Assembly: GCA_016186525.1 (NCBI GenBank)
Contig: JACPLM010000004.1
Location: forward strand, 1-5,568
DNA length: 5,568 nucleotides
Direction: 5' to 3'
Source: Candidatus Nealsoniibacteriota bacterium
GTDB lineage: Bacteria; Patescibacteriota; Minisyncoccia; Minisyncoccales; MHMH01
Positions 1 through 5,568 of the stretch are shown one piece after another. Position numbers and translations under genes: made by a program. Each line of letters starts with the position of its first letter. Position 1 is the first letter of the stretch. A model generated the notes under the pieces. It was not told where the DNA came from, made no database searches, and saw only the letters and a list, made by a program, of their open reading frames with translations.

Positions 1-1
1 G

Positions 2-496
2 ACCTTCCGGGACGGCGAAAATATTAAAAATGGCGGCATCGATATTGAAATAATCTTTTTCCCGAGGCACACTCCGGACGAAGTCGCCTTTTACGTCATC
101 CAGGAAAAAATCCTGATTACCGGAGACCTTATAAAAGTCCCTAAAGATAAAAAAAGCTATGGGCAAACGCCCTTTATTCCTGTCTTTAATTCGCCTTATT
201 CCAGCTTCGAGGATGCCATGTCTTCTTTAAAAAAAATTAGCGATCTTGATGTGGAAACGCTTATGCCCGGGCATCGCCAGCAAATTACCGGAGAAAAATT
301 AATCAAGAGCTGTCTTGTTCAAATGGAAGAAGAAATGGTAAAAAAGAAACGATTAGTTGCTAATCTGAAAAATAGGGGCATGGCTGATGCTGAAATCTTA
401 AAATATGTCATTCGAGATATTTCGAAAAGCTATCCTAATTGCTCGCAAACAGACCAAATGTTTTATGCTTATCTGCTATTAAAAAGCTCGGTTTAA
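2..496 (+). CDS. MBL-fold metallo-hydrolase, C-terminal part (5' end outside window)
   Basis: The open frame runs in from the left edge and gives 164 residues before TAA, so the internal ATG at 218 is not the true start. It looks like the C-terminal half of a metallo-beta-lactamase-fold hydrolase. An HTPDEV motif (His23 of the visible part) lies at the position of the family's HTPGH segment. ILITGDL carries Asp42, the usual bridging metal ligand, and LMPGHR carries His91, the last metal ligand. The first HxHxDH metal motif must lie upstream of the window. After His91 comes a helical, Lys/Glu-rich tail of about 70 residues, as in many glyoxalase-II-like members. The family includes thioesterases, glyoxalases and lactonases, and the substrate cannot be read from this fragment. 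The gene converges on ftsH, and its stop codon lies within the loop of the shared terminator hairpin. The fold is well supported; the specific function is unknown. Confidence 0.8.
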   Translation, partial: TFRDGENIKNGGIDIEIIFFPRHTPDEVAFYVIQEKILITGDLIKVPKDKKSYGQTPFIPVFNSPYSSFEDAMSSLKKISDLDVETLMPGHRQQITGEKLIKSCLVQMEEEMVKKKRLVANLKNRGMADAEILKYVIRDISKSYPNCSQTDQMFYAYLLLKSSV

Positions 497-515
497 AGCC
501 GAGCTATTTATTTTT
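485..515. terminator. Bidirectional intrinsic terminator between the MBL gene and ftsH
   Basis: AGCTCGG (485-491) pairs perfectly with CCGAGCT (499-505), a 7-bp stem around a 7-nt loop; one further G-T pair could close it. On the plus strand the stem is followed by ATTTATTTTT, a T-rich though interrupted tract. On the minus strand it is followed by TTTTTAAT (484 downward), so it can end ftsH transcription as well. The plus-strand gene's TAA (494-496) sits in the loop. The ftsH stop (516-514) lies 8 nt before the stem on its own strand. The convergent arrangement supports a shared terminator. It is predicted from sequence only. Confidence 0.82.
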
Positions 516-2340
516 AACTTTTAGGAGCGTGAATTCTATCCCAAATTTCATCAATCTCATCTTGCCCAAGAGTTTCTTTCTCTAAAAGCGCTTCAACGAA
601 TTTTTTAAACGCCTCCTGATCTTTCGAAATAATTTCTTTGGCTCTCCCATACTCTAATTCAACAATCCTCTTTACTTCCCCATCTATCTCTCTAAGGGTT
701 TCCGGGCTGACATCTTCTTTTCTATTAACTTCCCTGCCCAAGAAAACCTCTTCTTCCTTTGCTCCGAAAACCCTCGGCCCCAACTTTGACATTCCGTAAG
801 AACAAACCATTTTCTGGACAATTTCCGTAGCTTTCCTTAAATCATCTTCAGCTCCGCTCGATTTTTCTTGGAGGAAAATTTCTTCAGCTGCTCTGCCGCC
901 AAAAAATATTGCCGCCAAGTTTCTAAGGTACGTTTCAGAAATAATGTAGCGATCATTTTCTGGAAGGCATAAGGTTTGCCCCAAAGACCTCTCTCTGGCG
1001 ATAATTGAAACTTTGCGGACAGGATCCATGCCGGGCAAACTCTTCGCAAGAAAAACATGGCCTGTTTCGTGATGGACAATAATCTTTTTATCGTTGCCGT
1101 CCATTACCAGCTTTCTTCCCTTGCCCATTAAAATTTTATCCATAGCTGCATTAAAACAAGGCCCGTCAATATCGGATTTATTTTGTTTGACAGCGGCAAT
1201 AGCTGCTTCATTAACTAAATTCTCTAAATCAGCTCCGGAAACTCCGGGAATAAGTTTGGCAATACCCGCCAAATTAACATCTTGAGCCAAGGGCTTTCCT
1301 TTGGTATGGACCTTTAAAATTTCCTCTCTGCCTTTAACATCCGGCTTATTAACAACCACCTTTCTGTCAAACCGCTTGGGCCTCAAGAGCGCAGGATCAA
1401 GAATATCGGCCCTGTTGGTGGCAGCTATGACAATGACATTCGTTCTCTCGTCAAAACCATCCATCTCAACAAAAATTTGGTTTAAGGTTTGTTCTCTTTC
1501 GTCGTGAGACGTTCCCAGCCCAGCGCCACGGTGACGGCCTACAGCATCGATTTCATCAATAAAAATTATGGAAGGCGCGTGTACCTTAGCTTTCTCAAAC
1601 AAATCTCTAACTCTGGCCGCTCCGACTCCAACAAACATCTCAACGAATTCAGAGCCAGAAATGCTGAAAAACGGAACTCCCGCCTCGCCGGCAATAGCTT
1701 TGGCAAGCAAAGTTTTACCTGTGCCGGGAGGGCCGACTAAAAGCACTCCTTGGGGAATTCTAGCGCCGATTTCTTCATATTTTTTAGGATTTCGCAAAAA
1801 ATCAACGATATCTTCAACTTCTTCTTTTACCTCGTCAATGCCGGCAACATCGGAAAATCTTTCTTTGACAAGAGGGCCTGCCAATTGCGTTTTGGTCCGG
1901 CCCATAGAAATAACTTTATCCATTTGCTGCTGGCCGGCCTTTCGCATGGAAAACATAAGCCACACTAATAGCGCCAGAGGCAAAACCAACCATAAAATAC
2001 TAGTCCAGGAAAAAGACTGTACAGGCCTTACGTCGGTTTTTACTCCAGCTTTCTCCAGCCGTATCGGAAGCTCCGGATACAGATAAATGGGAAAATTAGC
2101 TTTATATTGGCCGCCGTCTTTCATTTGTATGCCCATAATCGTTCCGGAAGTTTTGCCGGCATTCTCTTGTATTACAACCGAGGATATTAATTCTGACTGA
2201 TCTAATTTAACTAAAAAGTCATTATAAGATATTTCTGCCAACTGAGACGAACGGCCCTGCTGATTTAGGAGCAAATAAAGCAAAAATCCAACTCCCAATA
2301 CAACAAACAGCCATCGCCAATTGAATTTCTTTTCTTTCAT
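514..2340 (-). CDS. ftsH: FtsH, membrane-anchored AAA+ zinc metalloprotease
   Basis: ATP-driven protease that unfolds and degrades membrane and short-lived cytosolic proteins; known members form hexamers in the inner membrane with the catalytic part in the cytosol. The 608 residues give the usual order. There is a TM segment at about 9-25, an extracytoplasmic domain (26-111) and a second TM at about 112-131. The AAA+ module has Walker A GPPGTGKT (203-210), pore motif MFVGVG (235-240), Walker B IIFIDEID (258-265) and a second region of homology with arginine fingers R323 and R326. The M41 peptidase has HETGH (424-428), and SGAEDDL supplies the third zinc ligand, Asp500. Length is close to the norm with a short C-terminal tail. 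Two oddities: RPKRFDR replaces the near-invariant RPGRFDR, and HETGH replaces HEAGH. The ATG is supported by GGGAGGG 4 nt upstream and by TM1 following at once. It is last in the minus-strand block, 79 nt after the methyltransferase, and ends at a hairpin terminator. Confidence 0.97.
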   Translation of the reverse strand: MKEKKFNWRWLFVVLGVGFLLYLLLNQQGRSSQLAEISYNDFLVKLDQSELISSVVIQENAGKTSGTIMGIQMKDGGQYKANFPIYLYPELPIRLEKAGVKTDVRPVQSFSWTSILWLVLPLALLVWLMFSMRKAGQQQMDKVISMGRTKTQLAGPLVKERFSDVAGIDEVKEEVEDIVDFLRNPKKYEEIGARIPQGVLLVGPPGTGKTLLAKAIAGEAGVPFFSISGSEFVEMFVGVGAARVRDLFEKAKVHAPSIIFIDEIDAVGRHRGAGLGTSHDEREQTLNQIFVEMDGFDERTNVIVIAATNRADILDPALLRPKRFDRKVVVNKPDVKGREEILKVHTKGKPLAQDVNLAGIAKLIPGVSGADLENLVNEAAIAAVKQNKSDIDGPCFNAAMDKILMGKGRKLVMDGNDKKIIVHHETGHVFLAKSLPGMDPVRKVSIIARERSLGQTLCLPENDRYIISETYLRNLAAIFFGGRAAEEIFLQEKSSGAEDDLRKATEIVQKMVCSYGMSKLGPRVFGAKEEEVFLGREVNRKEDVSPETLREIDGEVKRIVELEYGRAKEIISKDQEAFKKFVEALLEKETLGQDEIDEIWDRIHAPKS

Positions 2341-2344
2341 TTCG

Positions 2345-2351
2345 CCCTCCC
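2345..2351 (-). promoter_or_regulatory. Strong ribosome binding site of ftsH
   Basis: On the minus strand GGGAGGG lies 4 nt before the ATG of ftsH, a good match to the Shine-Dalgarno consensus. It fixes the ftsH start at 2340. It is the only clear Shine-Dalgarno site in the minus-strand block. iscU, htrA and the methyltransferase have AT-rich or weak upstream sequences and start within a few bases of the preceding stop codon, which suggests they rely on translational coupling. Confidence 0.75.
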
Positions 2352-2419
2352 ATTAGAGTTGTTAAAGAACTTATCTAAATTAATTAACACAAAAGCTCCG
2401 CTACATCAATATGCCTGAA

Positions 2420-2998
2420 TTATTTTGACTGTAAAACAAACTGAAATTGTTTGAAGAGAAACGGCCTTTTCATCCTTTTTTCAGAAATAACCGAGAGGCC
2501 CAAAGAATTAAAAATATCCCTCCACTGCTGCCTTGTTTTAAAAGAATGCAGATTAGAAACAGAGGGATAAAGCATATTCCTGCTTGAGAAAAAAATGTGA
2601 ATTGAGCAAACTAATTTTGAAAAAAATCCCTCCGGGATATCTTCATAAATAATGATCGTTTTCGCCACCCGCTTTGCTTCCCCTAACAATACTTGAAAAT
2701 CTTCAATGTGATGAAGAACACAAATAATCAATGCTATGTCAAAATAACTGTCATTAAAAGGCAGATTCCGTCCGTCAATAAGTTTAAACGGAACAGGATA
2801 AATGCGATTGTCTTTGACATCGACTCCCATAACTTCTGCTTTAAAAAAATCTTTAAAAAGCTTGGCAGCCGTTCCAGATCCGCAGCCTATATCAATAATC
2901 CGCGCGCCATCTTTAATAAATGGCTCGCATTCCTCTTTTAAGATATTTTTAAAAAACTTCTCTGAAATCCAGGAAGTAAACCGATAATAACTTATCAT
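2420..2998 (-). CDS. Class I SAM-dependent methyltransferase, substrate unknown
   Basis: A 192-residue protein with the Rossmann-type SAM-binding core of the Methyltransf_11 group. Motif I is IIDIGCGSG (34-42). The acidic end of strand 2 is VMGVDVKD (Asp60, expected to hold the SAM ribose). LIDGRNLPF (73-81) contains the Asp expected near the adenine, and FDIALIICVLHHIED (86-100) is the motif IV region. A short C-terminal part (about 148-192) with LHSFKTRQQWRDIF resembles the usual lid of small-molecule or lipid methyltransferases, but no substrate-defining signature is visible. No TM segment or signal peptide is evident. The ATG shares one base with the TAA of the upstream htrA-like gene (TAATG at 3000-2996), which points to coupled translation. 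The gene looks more AT-rich than neighbouring ftsH and is rich in Phe, Lys and Ile, so a different evolutionary origin is possible but not shown. Confidence 0.88.
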   Translation of the reverse strand: MISYYRFTSWISEKFFKNILKEECEPFIKDGARIIDIGCGSGTAAKLFKDFFKAEVMGVDVKDNRIYPVPFKLIDGRNLPFNDSYFDIALIICVLHHIEDFQVLLGEAKRVAKTIIIYEDIPEGFFSKLVCSIHIFFSSRNMLYPSVSNLHSFKTRQQWRDIFNSLGLSVISEKRMKRPFLFKQFQFVLQSK

Positions 2999-4281
2999 TA
3001 GCTTCTTTGATCTAAAACGATATTAACCGTTTTTTCTTCTTGGCCGCGAAGAACCTTTAAAACAATTTCGTCTCCGGGGTTGTATTTTACAATAATCTTG
3101 CCCAAAGAATTTTCAGCAGTTATTTTTTCGCCGTTAAACTCTAAAATAATGTCATTTTCTTTGAGTTCGGCTTTCTCTGCGGCAGACCCCTTAGCGATAG
3201 CGGGCTCCCCCCTACCTGAAACAATCCATGCGCCATAAGAAGATCCTAAATTATTTTCTTTTTGAATGCTTTCTGTCACTAAAACATATCTTACCCCCAA
3301 AAAAGGATAAACAATTTTCCCCGAAGCCTTAATTTGCTCTATATCTCTTTTAGCTTTATTAACCGGTATGGCAAAACCGATATTTTGAGCGTCAAGAACG
3401 GTCGCCGTGTTAATGCCTATTACTTCTCCCTTTAAATTCAAAAGAGGGCCTCCCGAATTTCCCTTATTGATTGCGGCATCGGTTTGGATAACATCTTCAA
3501 TGGTTTCCACAAGGCCGCCGCCTTCAGCTGTAATTGTCCTTCCCAAGCCGGAAATTACTCCCACTGAAATCGTATTTCTGAACTCGCCCAAAGCATTGCC
3601 AATAGCTATGACCGTTTGGCCCATTTGAAGGCTGTCGGAATCGCCAAGCTGCACCACTGGAAATGATCTTTTAATGATTTGGCCGGAATCGGAAATTTGA
3701 TTTTCTGTTTCAATTTTCAATACAGCCAAATCCTGAATTGGATCTCTGGCTGAAACCTTAGCCGAAAACTTTTTGCCGTCATTGGTTAAAACCGTATAAT
3801 CTGCCTCTTCATCTAAAACAACGTGCTTATTAGTTAAAATTATGCCGTCAGCCGATACAATAAAGCCCGTGCCTCCGCCAATCTCTTTTTTCTCCGTTCC
3901 TATTTGGCGCTGCTGCGGAATTAGGAGCCCAAATTCCTGAAAAGGATTTATGTAATACTGCTCGAAAACCGGCAGGTCTTTGGAGATAATAATACTGACT
4001 ACGGCCGGAGAAAAATCATTGACCGCTTTTATGATTTTTTCTTCTTGCGTTGTTTGCGGGACATATTCTTGATCGATTGCCTTTTCTGGCTCATTAACGT
4101 TGAACTTAGCAAGATAATCTTTAGCTTCAAAATAAAAAACGCTGCCGGAGATAATTCCTGCTATAAAACCGAAAAAGGAAGACGCGAAAATAATGGATAC
4201 GAATATCCAAAGAGTTTTGTTTTTCCAAAAATTGGGAAACTTTATTTTTATTTTAGGCGACTCTAAATCGTAGAGCGTCAT
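2998..4281 (-). CDS. htrA: HtrA/DegP-family membrane-anchored serine protease with one PDZ domain
   Basis: Envelope quality-control protease of the S1C (HtrA/DegS/DegP) family, 427 residues. A short cytosolic N-terminus is followed by one hydrophobic segment (about 24-50), probably an uncleaved anchor that places the protease outside the membrane. The trypsin-like domain shows the full triad: His153 in TNKHVV, Asp184 in IQDLAVL and Ser276 in GNSGGPL. The oxyanion region and strand NIGFAIPVNKA (300-310) are intact, so it should be active. A single PDZ domain fills about 325-425 (FLGVRYVLV, KAELKENDIILEFNG, GDEIVLKVLRG). The layout is DegS-like or typical of Gram-positive HtrA, not the two-PDZ DegP form. 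It starts 3 nt after the iscU stop with no good Shine-Dalgarno, and its stop overlaps the methyltransferase start by 1 nt, so it is likely cotranscribed with both. The symbol is family-level; DegP, DegQ or DegS equivalence cannot be decided. Confidence 0.95.
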   Translation of the reverse strand: MTLYDLESPKIKIKFPNFWKNKTLWIFVSIIFASSFFGFIAGIISGSVFYFEAKDYLAKFNVNEPEKAIDQEYVPQTTQEEKIIKAVNDFSPAVVSIIISKDLPVFEQYYINPFQEFGLLIPQQRQIGTEKKEIGGGTGFIVSADGIILTNKHVVLDEEADYTVLTNDGKKFSAKVSARDPIQDLAVLKIETENQISDSGQIIKRSFPVVQLGDSDSLQMGQTVIAIGNALGEFRNTISVGVISGLGRTITAEGGGLVETIEDVIQTDAAINKGNSGGPLLNLKGEVIGINTATVLDAQNIGFAIPVNKAKRDIEQIKASGKIVYPFLGVRYVLVTESIQKENNLGSSYGAWIVSGRGEPAIAKGSAAEKAELKENDIILEFNGEKITAENSLGKIIVKYNPGDEIVLKVLRGQEEKTVNIVLDQRS

Positions 4282-4284
4282 AAA

Positions 4285-4677
4285 TTAAATCTTTAATCTC
4301 GCTTTGTAATCGTCGATTGCCGCTTTCAAAGCGGATTTAGCCAAGTATGAGCAATGGACCTTTGCTGGCGGTATAAAACCAAGCTCTTTAGTAATATCCT
4401 CGTAGCCAATTTTTAAGGCCTTTTCAATCGCTTTACCTTTAATCAGCTCGCACATCATGTCGGAAATAGCTATGGCATGGCCGCAGCCAAAAGTCTCAAA
4501 TTTAACATTCTCTATAATATCTTTTTTCCCCGCTTTTTTTATTTTTATATACATCTTCATCACGTCTCCGCAACGCATATTTTGAGTGTCGCCGACGCCA
4601 GAAGCATCTTTCATTTTTCCTAAATTTCTCGGGTGGAGAAAATGATCCATTACTTTTTTAGAATAATATTGCTGCAT
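4285..4677 (-). CDS. iscU: IscU/NifU-N type Fe-S cluster scaffold protein
   Basis: Scaffold on which sulfur from the cysteine desulfurase and iron are assembled into a cluster. The 130-residue length matches the single-domain IscU form, without the C-terminal NifU domain. The N-terminus YYSKKVMDHFLHPRNLGKM is typical. All three cluster cysteines are present: Cys36 in MRCGD with the conserved Asp38, Cys65 in FGCG, and Cys109 in KVHCSYLA, preceded by His108. Two segments deviate from common forms. QNMRCGD stands where GNPxCGD is usual, and GCGHAIAIS where GCGSAIASS is usual, placing a His two residues after Cys65. The classic LPPVK chaperone-recognition stretch of ISC-type IscU appears as FIPPAKVHC (101-109), so chaperone dependence is uncertain. 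It begins 5 nt after the iscS stop, with an AT-only leader and no Shine-Dalgarno. Pairing with iscS makes the role very likely. Confidence 0.95.
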   Translation of the reverse strand: MQQYYSKKVMDHFLHPRNLGKMKDASGVGDTQNMRCGDVMKMYIKIKKAGKKDIIENVKFETFGCGHAIAISDMMCELIKGKAIEKALKIGYEDITKELGFIPPAKVHCSYLAKSALKAAIDDYKARLKI

Positions 4678-4682
4678 AAATA

Positions 4683-5568
4683 TTATATTATTTTATATCC
4701 TGAAATTTTTCTTAATCTTTCTATGACCGTAGGCAAAACTTTTAAAAACTTATCGATTTCCTGCTGGGTAGTGTATTTCCCGAGAGTAGCCCTTAAAGAA
4801 CCGTGAGCTTCTTCGTGGGATAACCCTAAAGCCAAAAGCACATGGGACGGCTCCAAGCTCTTAAAAGAACAGGCCGACCCCGTAGAAACAGCGATCCCTT
4901 TTTGATCTAATGCCATAACCATAGCTTCGCCTTCCGCCCCCTTGAAGCTGATGTTAATATTATTCGGCAAACGCTGGGAAATGGAGCCATTTAGAGCGGA
5001 ACCGGGCACAATCTTTAAAATTGTTTTGATTAATTTATCGCGAAACTGCCTAATCCTTATATTTTGCAGCTTAACTCTTGGATTTTGAGTTTCCTTAACG
5101 GCCTCGCCGAATCCCACGATGGCTGAAACATTTTCTGTCCCCGATCTCAATCCCTGTTCCTGTCCTCCACCGTAAATTATAGGAGAAATGGGTGCGCCTT
5201 TTTTGATATACAAAGCTCCCACTCCTTTGGGGCCGTATATTTTATGCGCGCTTAAGGTAAGCAGGTCCACGCCAAGTTTTTTAACGTCGCAATCAAGATA
5301 GTTGGCGGCCTGCACGGCGTCGGTGTGGAAATAGATTTTTCCGCCCGAGGCGGACCCGCCCTGGGCGGGAGTTTTAGATTTAAGAAGCTGGCCGATTTCG
5401 GCGATGGGCTGGATAGTGCCAATTTCATTGTTGGCATACATTATTGAAATCAATACCGTATTCGGCTTGATTGCCTTCCCTACCTCGGAAACGCTTACTA
5501 AGCCATCTTTATTCACTGGCAGATAGGTAACTTCCACACCCCTTTTTTCTAACGCCCCGCAAGGCTCA
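4683..5568 (-). CDS. iscS: IscS/NifS cysteine desulfurase, N-terminus outside window
   Basis: PLP enzyme that removes sulfur from cysteine, giving alanine and an enzyme-bound persulfide for IscU. The frame stays open to the right edge. The GTG at 5537 is internal, because the preceding codons read EPCGALEKRG, the normal family sequence before VEVTYLPV. There are 294 visible residues; roughly the first 100, including the glycine-rich PLP phosphate region and the ring-stacking His, are missing. Visible key parts, numbered from the window edge, are YANNEIG (44-50), HTDAVQ (81-86, with Asp and Gln contacting PLP), SAHK with PLP lysine Lys109, and GGGQEQGLRSGTEN (133-146). The long catalytic loop GSACSFKSLEPSH has nucleophile Cys233, which marks group I (IscS/NifS). 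GSLRATLGKYTT lies near the end. An insertion of ten residues, PAQGGSASGG (67-76), separates the helix after EIGQLLK from the strand before HTDA and is encoded by a GC-rich palindrome. It lies 5 nt upstream of iscU. Confidence 0.96.
   Translation of the reverse strand, partial: EPCGALEKRGVEVTYLPVNKDGLVSVSEVGKAIKPNTVLISIMYANNEIGTIQPIAEIGQLLKSKTPAQGGSASGGKIYFHTDAVQAANYLDCDVKKLGVDLLTLSAHKIYGPKGVGALYIKKGAPISPIIYGGGQEQGLRSGTENVSAIVGFGEAVKETQNPRVKLQNIRIRQFRDKLIKTILKIVPGSALNGSISQRLPNNINISFKGAEGEAMVMALDQKGIAVSTGSACSFKSLEPSHVLLALGLSHEEAHGSLRATLGKYTTQQEIDKFLKVLPTVIERLRKISGYKII
5341..5369. repeat. GC-rich double-palindrome element inserted in frame in iscS
   Basis: Of 29 bases, 26 are G or C, against AT-rich surroundings. 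It reads as two tandem hairpins. CCGCC (5341-5345) and GGCGG (5349-5353) close over CGA; then, after a single A, CCCGCC (5355-5360) and GGCGGG (5364-5369) close over CTG. The whole also folds as one long imperfect palindrome: CCGCCC (5341-5346) with GGGCGG (5363-5368), and GGCGG (5349-5353) with CCGCC (5356-5360), around a 2-nt turn. In iscS it encodes PAQGGSASGG without breaking the frame. Removing 30 nt restores about 11 residues between EIG and HTDA, close to the 10 found in E. coli IscS. Short in-frame palindromic insertions are known from Rickettsia (RPE elements). GC-rich elements of this look are, to my recollection, also scattered in Parcubacteria. Only one copy lies in this window, so its repeat status is inferred. 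Confidence 0.65.

Noticed and set aside
218..220. ATG at 218 as start of a small 92-residue protein
   Set aside because: The upstream in-frame sequence carries the MBL-fold motifs HTPDEV and ITGD, so this Met is internal to a longer gene that begins before the window.
1568..2086. A 172-codon plus-strand open frame opposite ftsH
   Set aside because: It is antisense to the strongly conserved AAA+ and TM regions of ftsH, resembles no family I recognise, and is best explained as a shadow frame of that coding sequence.
2381..2409. Possible ftsH promoter on the minus strand: TTGATG (2409-2404), 17-nt spacer, TAATTA (2386-2381)
   Set aside because: The -35 like hexamer matches 4 of 6, but the -10 like hexamer matches only 2 of 6. 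The gap is AT-rich, so such matches arise by chance. A better -10 like TCTAAT nearer the gene would start transcription inside the ribosome binding site. A promoter in this 79-nt gap is plausible but not locatable.
3512..3525. GGC/GCC-rich stretch AAGGCCGCCGCCTT in the htrA-like gene, as a second copy of the palindromic element
   Set aside because: It is short, lacks the double-hairpin arms, and encodes a conserved Gly-rich protease segment, so it is not an insertion.
4320..4334. Perfect inverted repeat CCGCTTT-C-AAAGCGG near the 3' end of iscU
   Set aside because: It lies in conserved coding sequence (KSALKAA), has no following T-run on either strand, and the codons explain it; it was not counted as a terminator or attenuator.
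5535..5537. GTG as start of the cysteine desulfurase
   Set aside because: The frame stays open to the window edge and the ten preceding codons match conserved family sequence, so this GTG is an internal Val.
1..5568. CRISPR arrays, tRNA or rRNA genes, insertion sequences, attachment sites
   Set aside because: No regularly spaced repeats, tRNA-like cloverleaf sequence, transposase or integrase motif was seen on either strand; nearly all bases are accounted for by the listed genes.

Overview
The window looks like a compact, moderately AT-rich bacterial chromosome segment, almost entirely coding, with gaps of 3 to 79 nt or 1-nt overlaps between genes. It uses the standard code and has only one obvious Shine-Dalgarno site. 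The families present (FtsH, HtrA/DegP, IscU, IscS) are broadly bacterial and do not fix the phylum. The tight packing, divergent variants of core motifs, and a short GC-rich double palindrome inserted in frame in iscS are reminiscent of Candidate Phyla Radiation (Patescibacteria, Parcubacteria-like) genomes. That placement is an inference, held with moderate to low confidence.

Layout. On the left, positions 2-496 on the plus strand hold the 3' part of a metallo-beta-lactamase-fold hydrolase, cut by the window edge. It converges on a five-gene minus-strand block. The two transcription units meet at a hairpin (485-505) that can act as a terminator in both directions. Reading the minus strand 5' to 3' (right to left), the block is: iscS (cysteine desulfurase, 5' end outside the window), 5-nt gap, iscU (Fe-S scaffold), 3-nt gap, htrA-like membrane-anchored serine protease with one PDZ domain, 1-nt TAATG overlap, class I SAM methyltransferase, 79-nt gap, ftsH (membrane AAA+ zinc protease), terminator.

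How the genes may work together. IscS takes sulfur from cysteine and passes it to IscU, where Fe-S clusters are built; the two genes are a functional pair. HtrA and FtsH are the two classic envelope quality-control proteases: one cuts misfolded proteins outside the membrane, the other extracts and degrades membrane and cytosolic proteins. The methyltransferase between them has no assignable substrate. The first four genes probably share a transcript. ftsH follows the only sizeable gap and has its own strong ribosome binding site, so it may be expressed partly independently.

The most noteworthy item is the in-frame palindromic insertion in iscS at about 5340-5369. It is about 90% G+C, adds ten residues to a surface-loop position of an otherwise canonical enzyme, and folds as two tandem hairpins or one long one. 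I see no convincing new multi-gene system in the window.
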